Assembly (NCBI RefSeq): GCF_001439695.1
Contig: NZ_JYLL01000005.1
Span: forward strand, 310,001-374,000
Source of the DNA: Pseudomonas veronii
Lineage (GTDB): Bacteria > Pseudomonadota > Gammaproteobacteria > Pseudomonadales > Pseudomonadaceae
DNA length: 64,000 nucleotides
Direction: 5' to 3'
Shown: piece by piece, positions 36,726 through 44,600 of the stretch
How positions within the stretch are numbered: the stretch's first letter is position 1
How the letters are laid out: every line of letters starts with the position of its first letter
Notes under the pieces: model-generated
Databases searched by the model: none
What the model saw: only the letters and a program-made list of their open reading frames with translations
Told to the model about the DNA's origin: nothing
Made by a program: the position numbers and the translations under genes

Positions 36726-39700
36726 ATGACCGCTAGCGCCGCTGCAATGCCCTTCATCCCTCGTCTGTACCCCGCTGTACCACCGGCCAATCCAACCCCT
36801 TCGCCCCCTGCACCCGCGTCCACCTCCCTGAGCCGTGCCGGCGCCATCGCCGAGGTGCAACCCCGGCCCCGCGCCAGCCACCTCGCCGCCCACGCCGTCA
36901 GCAGCCAGTTCGCGACGCGGCCCGACGTGCGCTCGGTTGTCAGGGACATGCTCGGCGAGGCGATCAACAGCCTGTATCCCACGCTGGAATTCGACGTGGC
37001 GCGGACCTCGGTGGCAGAACCGATCGCGGAAAACCCGGTTCAATACCGCTTGACCCCGCTGCTGGATGTCGCGCTCAACCACCTGGCCAGCGGGGCCGAT
37101 ATCGATTTCACCGACAAGTATTCATGGCCGCAGAAACTGGTCAAACAGGGAACCGGCACCACCCTCAGAGTCCCCGGCGCTTCAGGCAACCGGCGCGAAG
37201 ACATCGACATGTCGGCCATCGAACTGGCGATCCGCAGCCTTCGGCCCAGCCTCAAAGACGCGTTTGCGCGAGCCTTGACCCGTTACTGGGGACAAAATGC
37301 TGTCGGGGCGGACAACCGCTGGTTGTGGCTCAGCGGCATGCTCAGCGACAACCTGCGCAGTGCGGCGCTGAAACAGCCCGGCCTTACCGATGCGCAACGC
37401 GCCACCCTTGACCAGGTGGTCACCTGGCCCGAGCGTGCGCAACGCGTGAGTGCCAACGGCGACGACGCCGCCCGGGTCTTCGTGCTCGACACCAGCGTCC
37501 GCTACGGTGGCGCTGCCTCCACCCAGCTCAGCCCGGATCTTTTGATCACCCGCCAGATCGGCGCCAGCACCCAGGTTCTGCATGCCGCGGCCAACGGCCA
37601 GATCACCCCTTACGACTCGCTGGAAGCCTTCGGCAAGGCCTGGGGCGAGACGCTGGAAAACGACTTCGTCTTCGACCACTTGACCTGGAAACGCCAGGAG
37701 CCGGACGCGAATATCTTCGATGCGCAAGCGGGCATCATTCTGAACAACCAGTTGCAGGCGATAGACAGCATCGAACTCCCGCCAGCCGGCAGCCTCCAGG
37801 TTCTGGAGCAGCGCTTCAGCGTGCTCAGTGATCCGAGCCCGTGGTTTGTCGGCGCCTATGCCGCAGATTCTGCGGAACTGGCACGGCTGCAGGAAAAACT
37901 GCCGCAGTGGATGCGCAACGCCGACCCGGCCGACCGCCTTGCCTACCATCGCCACGCCCTCGAACTGGCCAGCGATGTCCAACGCAACCAGGGGCGTAAC
38001 TTTTTTTCGGACATCCCCGATATTCGCACCTATACCCAGCAACAGCTGCAAGCGCAGTTGCAGAACACCGGGCTGCTCGCGGACCACCTCGACGTCACCT
38101 TCAAGGTACCGGTCGGCACGTTGGGCAGCGGCTACATCGAGCGCGTCACGATGAGCCTGACCGACATGGCCTTGCGCAATCTGGCCGGGCTGCCCAAGGG
38201 CGAAATCGAAGTGCGCCACTTCGGTCAACCGATCAGCGACCCGGCAATGCCGCAGCGCTTGAAAGACATCGTCAGCCAGGTGGACATCGGCAAACACTAT
38301 CCTGCGTTGCTGCAAACCCACCTGCTGGGTGACAGCGATGAGTCACGTCGGCGCAGCGCCTTGTTCGCCCAACAAGTCCCGCGCCAACTGGCGATGCAGG
38401 CGCTGGAGCTCAAGCTCAAGGGCGAAGCGGGCATCACTGCGCACGGTTACCGGTATGTGGAGGCGCTGCTGACGCCCGGCGCTGGAGCGAAACAGGTCGA
38501 CGGGCAAGACATCGTCATGCGGCCCCTGGCGTTTATCCGCAAGCCCGGCGCGACACCCGATGTGGTCCAGAACATGTTCGTCATCGAGCCAGCGAATGCG
38601 GCTGTCGGCCCGCACCTTCTCTACCGGCCGATGTTGTCCCCGGTATTGCAGGAATTTGCCACGCGCCAAGCGCTGCTGGAGGCGGTGCAACAGCCCGGCC
38701 CCTTGCAGCAAAGCGTGCTGGCCTGGTTGCCCGACGACAGGACGCGCGCGGTGTACGGCAACGGCGGCTTCAAGATTCCCAACATTGCCCGCTACAGCGT
38801 CTTCAACGAGTTCGACGCGCCCGCCCAACCGGCACCGACGACACTCGCCGTGGACGGCTATGACGCCGCCAGCACATTACGCCAGGACCTGGAGCAAGGG
38901 CGCCTGATGCAGCACCTGTACCAGAGCAATACTCACAGCCTGGTGAACCTGGCCCAGGGGCAATCGGTATCGGACGCGCAGAGCCGCTGGGCTTCCTTCA
39001 AGGAACTGGGCGGGTTGTTGTTCAACACCCTGTTACCCGTGTTGCGTGGGCCTGGGGCGATGGCGGGGTGGTTGTTGCAGTTGGCCGGTAGCGAGGACGA
39101 TATCCGCAGACTGTCCAACCCCGCCGCCCAGGGCGACAGCACGGCCAGCGTGGTGGACCTGTTGCTCAATATGGGCATGGTCTTGACCCATTCCGCGCCC
39201 GCCGACGCCGCGCAGCCGCCGCTGACGCTCGACGCTCTCAAAGCCATCGCGCCAAACTATGGCCCGCTGCGCCGCGCCCCGGGCCAGACGCCGGGCGTCC
39301 ATCGCGCGAGCATCCGCCAAGGCAGTGTGGAGCCTTCTGCCAGCGTCGTCGGCGGTCATGCGAGCATGCTGGATTTTGCGTTCTCCAGCCCGCGCCGCCT
39401 GAGCCCCGGCCAGCTCGCGCAGATCGAGTCATTCCGGGTAGCCGCGCCGGCCGATGTCGGTGCGGCGATTGCCGAGGGGCCAAAACAGGGCCTGTACCTG
39501 AGCCAGGGCGGGCTGTACGCCAACATCGACAAGCAGTGGTTCCGGGTGGCCAACGACCTCGACGGGGTGTTCATCATCGACGCGAACAACCGCGCGCGTA
39601 CCGGCCCGCCGATCAGGCGTGACGCACAGGGGCGCTGGAGTTTCGACAGTCGCCCCCGGCTGCGCGGTGGCATGCCGCGCAAGAGCGGCGTCGCCGAGCG

Positions 39701-41660
39701 GGTCAAACAAAACAGGCAGGCACAACAGGCGCGAGGGGAAGCGTTCAGTCAGGCCGTCGAGGCCGCACTTGTATTGGATGGACCGAGGGCAGACTCGCGT
39801 AATCAAGTGATTGCGAGCATTACCGACTACTACAACGGCCGTAAAAAACTGCGCACGCTGTGGGGGCTGTCCACCACCGGGGAGCATCAACAGCGCTTTA
39901 TCGCACCTTACCTGGCGCAGTTGGAACTCACGAAGAACCTCAGGCAGACCATCGACCAGCAACTCGTGCAACTCAAGCAACGCACTGAGGTACACAGTGC
40001 GGCGGCTCAGACCGCCATTGACCATCTGGTGCCGAAAAAACTCGGCGCAGTGGATGATCTTTCCGAAGAAAAACAGGCGCGCTCCAATCTCTATGAGACG
40101 GTGCTCGACAACTACCGTGAAATCGAACAGTTCTACACCACGCTGGCCGAAGACAGCAATCAACACGTCCCCAGCGGACGCTCGATGGCGGAGGTGGTGA
40201 GCGAGGCAAGGACCGGCTCCAAAAGCACGTATATCGAGCTGATGGACAACTTCGCCAGGGTTTACCGCGACTTGGAAAGCGTGCGGGAAGCCGCCCTGGC
40301 CTCCGCCGCCGAGCTGGAGAAATGGACGGACGATTCGTCGTTCGGCAAAACCAAGGCCGCGCACTTCCTCAAGCAGCAAGAGCGACAGCCACCTGCGATT
40401 ACGGCCCTGCGCATGAAGCTGACCAGCCTGACCAACCTCAAAGAACTGAGCCTCGATCGCTATGCGCGAACGAGCGACCCAGTGGAGTCGTTTTACCTGC
40501 AGCGCTTGAGTTCAACCAACCTGATCCCCGTCTACAACGCTCACCTGGACCTGCGGCAGTACACCGGTTACAGCTTGAGCGAACGCAAGGCGACGCTGGA
40601 AACCGTCATCGGCACCTACCAGCGCGTGCTCAGCGACAGCCTGGCGATACAGGACACGAATCCCGGCCTTCAGCGAGCCGAGTATCAGCAGCTGTTTGCC
40701 GAACGCCTGCGCGATGTGATCAACGATGCCCAAACCGACCTGGCTGAAGTGATGCGCGAGGAACAAGCGCTGGTGCCTGCCGCTGTCGTGCGTATCGATC
40801 AACGGCAAAAACCGGCGGGCCAGCGCACGTTCAAGACCCGCGACAAGGAAACCCTGATCGGCACCGCGCGCCCCCAGGCGGCAGGCTCCGGCGCGATCAT
40901 CGATGTGCTGGACCCGCAATCCGGCCGGTCGGTCGCCAGTTACAGCGAACACGCGAGCGAGGGCGAGTGGGTGAAGATCGTTCCCGCGCAACCCGCACGG
41001 CCCGCGTCATCGCCAAAGTCGCTGTCAACGCTCAAGTCCGACGCCAGGAAACTGCTCGAAGAAAGCGCCGGCATTGAACGCACGATCGCGTTCCAGAAAC
41101 GCAAACTCAACGACCCGCAACGCCGGGAGGGCATCAACCCGCTGGACTGGAACGACATGCTGCAAGCCCAGGCCGAGCGGCTTCAGGCGACCGCCTTGCT
41201 GGCCGAAACCCGTCACGGCAGCAATCCCGAAACCGAACAATGGGTCAAACAGTGGCGCACGGCGGCGGACGAACTGCTTGCCAAGGCCCGCCAACATTGC
41301 GCCGATGGCTACAAGCTCCTACCCCCCAAACCGGAAAACATCGACTACCTGTGGAAGCACGGGTTCGTCGACATCAACCTGGTCCAGCGAGACATCGCGA
41401 CCAAAAGCGGCGATGTCTTCACCGAGTACGCCGTGCGTGAAAAAGGCAAGGTCGACGTCTTGTGGTATGCCCATTTCCACTACCCGGCCAAAGGTTCGCC
41501 GCGCAATCTCTACACGGCGGCGCACCTGAAGATCCCGTCGCAGCGCACCAAGACCCAGAAAGACCTGGTGGCCGAGGCGGGCAATAACCGCGTGGTGGAA
41601 CAGATCGTCAGGGCGCGGATCGGCCCGCCGCTGGATGAAAAACTGTTTCTGACGCTGTGA
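36726..41660 (+). CDS. Giant toxin/effector-like protein (DUF6543-type) with C-terminal WYAHFHY domain
   Basis: A 1644-aa protein starting MTASAAAMPFIP, with AAGGA 9 nt upstream. The N-terminal 40-60 residues are Pro/Ala-rich and probably flexible, with no signal peptide. A large DUF6543-like region (about 90-720) contains LYPTLEF, MSLTDMALRNL and LLYRPMLSPV, shared in outline with the 1883-aa protein. A hydrophobic segment lies near 770-800 (LLFNTLLPVLRGPGAMAGWLL). A YLSQGGLYANI module follows (~920), then a long helical stretch (1000-1400). The last ~70 residues contain LWYAHFHY (from ~1578) and TAAHLKIP, which recur in the convergent neighbour, 36 bp away. By resemblance it is a polymorphic-toxin-like protein. 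Activity, target and export route are unknown. Confidence 0.82.
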   Translation: MTASAAAMPFIPRLYPAVPPANPTPSPPAPASTSLSRAGAIAEVQPRPRASHLAAHAVSSQFATRPDVRSVVRDMLGEAINSLYPTLEFDVARTSVAEPIAENPVQYRLTPLLDVALNHLASGADIDFTDKYSWPQKLVKQGTGTTLRVPGASGNRREDIDMSAIELAIRSLRPSLKDAFARALTRYWGQNAVGADNRWLWLSGMLSDNLRSAALKQPGLTDAQRATLDQVVTWPERAQRVSANGDDAARVFVLDTSVRYGGAASTQLSPDLLITRQIGASTQVLHAAANGQITPYDSLEAFGKAWGETLENDFVFDHLTWKRQEPDANIFDAQAGIILNNQLQAIDSIELPPAGSLQVLEQRFSVLSDPSPWFVGAYAADSAELARLQEKLPQWMRNADPADRLAYHRHALELASDVQRNQGRNFFSDIPDIRTYTQQQLQAQLQNTGLLADHLDVTFKVPVGTLGSGYIERVTMSLTDMALRNLAGLPKGEIEVRHFGQPISDPAMPQRLKDIVSQVDIGKHYPALLQTHLLGDSDESRRRSALFAQQVPRQLAMQALELKLKGEAGITAHGYRYVEALLTPGAGAKQVDGQDIVMRPLAFIRKPGATPDVVQNMFVIEPANAAVGPHLLYRPMLSPVLQEFATRQALLEAVQQPGPLQQSVLAWLPDDRTRAVYGNGGFKIPNIARYSVFNEFDAPAQPAPTTLAVDGYDAASTLRQDLEQGRLMQHLYQSNTHSLVNLAQGQSVSDAQSRWASFKELGGLLFNTLLPVLRGPGAMAGWLLQLAGSEDDIRRLSNPAAQGDSTASVVDLLLNMGMVLTHSAPADAAQPPLTLDALKAIAPNYGPLRRAPGQTPGVHRASIRQGSVEPSASVVGGHASMLDFAFSSPRRLSPGQLAQIESFRVAAPADVGAAIAEGPKQGLYLSQGGLYANIDKQWFRVANDLDGVFIIDANNRARTGPPIRRDAQGRWSFDSRPRLRGGMPRKSGVAERVKQNRQAQQARGEAFSQAVEAALVLDGPRADSRNQVIASITDYYNGRKKLRTLWGLSTTGEHQQRFIAPYLAQLELTKNLRQTIDQQLVQLKQRTEVHSAAAQTAIDHLVPKKLGAVDDLSEEKQARSNLYETVLDNYREIEQFYTTLAEDSNQHVPSGRSMAEVVSEARTGSKSTYIELMDNFARVYRDLESVREAALASAAELEKWTDDSSFGKTKAAHFLKQQERQPPAITALRMKLTSLTNLKELSLDRYARTSDPVESFYLQRLSSTNLIPVYNAHLDLRQYTGYSLSERKATLETVIGTYQRVLSDSLAIQDTNPGLQRAEYQQLFAERLRDVINDAQTDLAEVMREEQALVPAAVVRIDQRQKPAGQRTFKTRDKETLIGTARPQAAGSGAIIDVLDPQSGRSVASYSEHASEGEWVKIVPAQPARPASSPKSLSTLKSDARKLLEESAGIERTIAFQKRKLNDPQRREGINPLDWNDMLQAQAERLQATALLAETRHGSNPETEQWVKQWRTAADELLAKARQHCADGYKLLPPKPENIDYLWKHGFVDINLVQRDIATKSGDVFTEYAVREKGKVDVLWYAHFHYPAKGSPRNLYTAAHLKIPSQRTKTQKDLVAEAGNNRVVEQIVRARIGPPLDEKLFLTL

Positions 41661-41696
41661 CCGAAGCGCTCCGCTGACAGCCGCAGGCCGGCGCGG

Positions 41697-44600
41697 TTAT
41701 TGGGCAACCCATAGCGGCCGGATATGCGGCAATGCAGCGGACTGCCTGCCGATGTCCGAGAACGGCAGCGACGGGTCGTCGGCATGGGTCAAGTAACGAT
41801 GCTCCGGCAGTTTCAGGTGGGCCTTTTCGAACTCGTCGAAGATCGCCGTGCGGCGGTTGTAATGAAAGTGCGCGTACCACAACGGGCGCGGCGGGGTGGC
41901 GGTCAGGTCCCAGACTTCATATTCCTGCATGAAGTCGCGATGCCCGTTGGCACGCCTCGCCAGTTCGCTCATCGACGCGGTTCGACGCACCTCGACCACG
42001 TGATGCCTGACCAGGTCATCGAGCATGCCGTCGGTGGGTTTGCGGCTGGCCAACGATTGTCGGGTGCGCAAGGCGCGGCCGGCGGCGGTCAGTTCGCTGG
42101 CGGTCGTGCGCAATGGCTGGAGGCTCGGCTCCTCGGGGTCAAGGCGCGCGATGCGGTTTGCGCGCAAGGTGAGTTCGGCGGCTTCGCTGACCAGCATGTG
42201 TTCAAGGTCCACCGGCAACATGCCCTGGCGGGCATAGGCCTCGACTTTGGCCTGGTACGCCGGTACGGCGCGCAGGCGGTTCTGGGCTTCGCTCACCATC
42301 ACCGACTTCACGTTCGCCTCCGCCGGGAACTCCACGGGCGGCGCCGGTTGGCGCTGGGCCCGACCGTCCGGGCGTTGCTCCCAGGTCTCGGTGTGGCCGC
42401 TGAGGTTGTCGATGGTGTAGCGCGTGGTGTTGGTGCGAGGGTCGGTGCTTTTTATGCCGATCAGCAGCCGGTTCTCTTCGCTTTCAAACACCGTCCCTTG
42501 GGGTTCATCGAGCTGCGGGCGCCGCAGGCGAGGTGTTGTGCCGATACGGTGGCGGGCCAGTTGAATCATGCGCTCGAGGTTGTTCAGCAAGGCGTCCAGG
42601 TTATCCAGGTCAAAATGTTGCGGGTAGCCTGCGCTCAAGGTTTTAACGCTGAGGCTGAACCGCGCGTAGGCATCGATACATTCGTTGAGGATCCGCGTGC
42701 GCTGGCTGACGGTGGTGGGCGTCTTGGTCAGTGCGAAATGCGTGTTCAGGGCCAGGTGAGCGTCGAGATAGACGCGATTGACCTCACTTTGCAAATACAA
42801 CCAGGAAGGATCGCTGACGTGATCGTAGCGGTTGAACGTATCGATGCTGTGGACGGTGCGCAGGTGCGTGCGAAACCCTTCATCGTAGAGCTCGTTCCAG
42901 CGCGCCGCGTCATCGCGAGCCTCGCCCACCAGCGTGCGCGTATTTTGCAGGTCCGCGTCGATCTGTTGCGCGGTCCTGCGCGTGCTTCTGCCTTGGAGGC
43001 GCAGATCGGCCTCCAGCGCTGCCAGGTTGATCTGGCTGCTCCATTCGTTCATGACCAGGAAGATGCGGTCGATCCGGTCGAGTTCCTGCACGATTTTCTG
43101 GCTGAGACCTTTGCGGGTTTGCAGAAACTGCAGAATGGCGGCGGGGCGTGCTGGCGGCACCTGGATATCAGCGAATTGCCCGGTCAATTCCTGCAGCGCG
43201 GCCGCGGCGACTTTCAGGCGCTCCACGGCTCTGCTGGTGACAATCAAGGCAGCGCGGCTTTGCAAGCCTTGGAGGGCCAGGTGCTCTCTGTTGGGGGTGA
43301 AGGCGATCACGTCCTGAATGGCGTTGGCCTGCTGAATCGCCAGCTCGATGTCCTGGGTGTAGGCCTGATCAAGGGTTGGCTGCAATGTCTTGCGGGTGGC
43401 GAAGTCGCTTTGGTTGGACAGGTGTTGCAGGTTGCTGGTCGCGGCCAGTTGAGCGTCGAGCCGACTGCTCAGCGTATTGAGCGCATTGCTGAGCGCCAGT
43501 TGGCGGCGCAGGACATGATCGGTCCACCAGATCGGCAGCCGTTGTCGAATCGCCATCGGCCAGAGCGGCTCGAGGGTGTCGGCCAGGTGCCCGAGCACAC
43601 CGCCGCCGCCCGCCAGGCCCGCCGGTTGCGCGGTGCCGTAGACGCCGAAGTGGGTGTCCCATTGGCCGGCGTCATCCAGGGCAATCGGTTGTTTGTAGGT
43701 TTTCAGCGCGTTGCCGCTCAAGCGCCAATGGCCGTTCTGCAGTTCGACCTGATAGACGTTGCCCTGCCGCACGATGAAGTGGCCGTCGGCATGGCGGTAG
43801 ATGTTGCGATAAATACCGTGGCTCGCCGGGGTCAGATGGGCCAGGGCGATCTCCTTGTCGTACTCATACCCGCTGAAGCGCTCGGCGATGCGGCGCGCCT
43901 TGCGGCTCATGGGCGGTTGCAGGTAGCGGCCGCCCTTGAAGGCATTGCGCAACTGGCGCCCAAGCGTGCGCGTGCGCGCTGCATTGGGCGTGATCAGCAC
44001 CCCGCCGGCCACATCCACGCCGGCGTCGATCATTGATTGCAGGACCTGGGTGATGTCGTGCATGCCTTGGGCATGATCGCCGCGTCGAAATGCATCTACC
44101 GCGTCATTGGCGCTGACCCAGCCGTCGTAAAGGCCGATCACCGTACCCACCACGGGGACCACGCCGAGCGCCATCTTGATATAGCTGAAGGCCTGCACGC
44201 CTTTGATGGCATAGCGTTCCAGGTACAGGTCGCTGTTGGAACGGGAACTGGCGCGGTGGGCCTCCTTGACGCGGCCCATTTGCGCGTTGAGCAAATGGCC
44301 GGCCAGCGACGTGGTGACGGGCCAGGGGCGGCCGACGCCGATCAGCGCGTCGAAATGCCGGAGCACCGCTTGATTGATCCGGCTGACGTGGTTGGCCACG
44401 TTGCCCAGCAAGGCGCGGCCGGCCAGGTAATTGACCATTGTGCTGCTCAGGCACAGGCGGTACAGCGCCAGCCGCGCGGCTTCAAGGTTGGCGTAGCTGC
44501 GCAGGTAGTGGCCGTCCGGGCTCTCGGGCAGATAGAGCAGGGTGAGCCCGGAGTTTTTCTGACGGATGAAGGTGACGCCGGACAACGTGCTTGAACCGTC

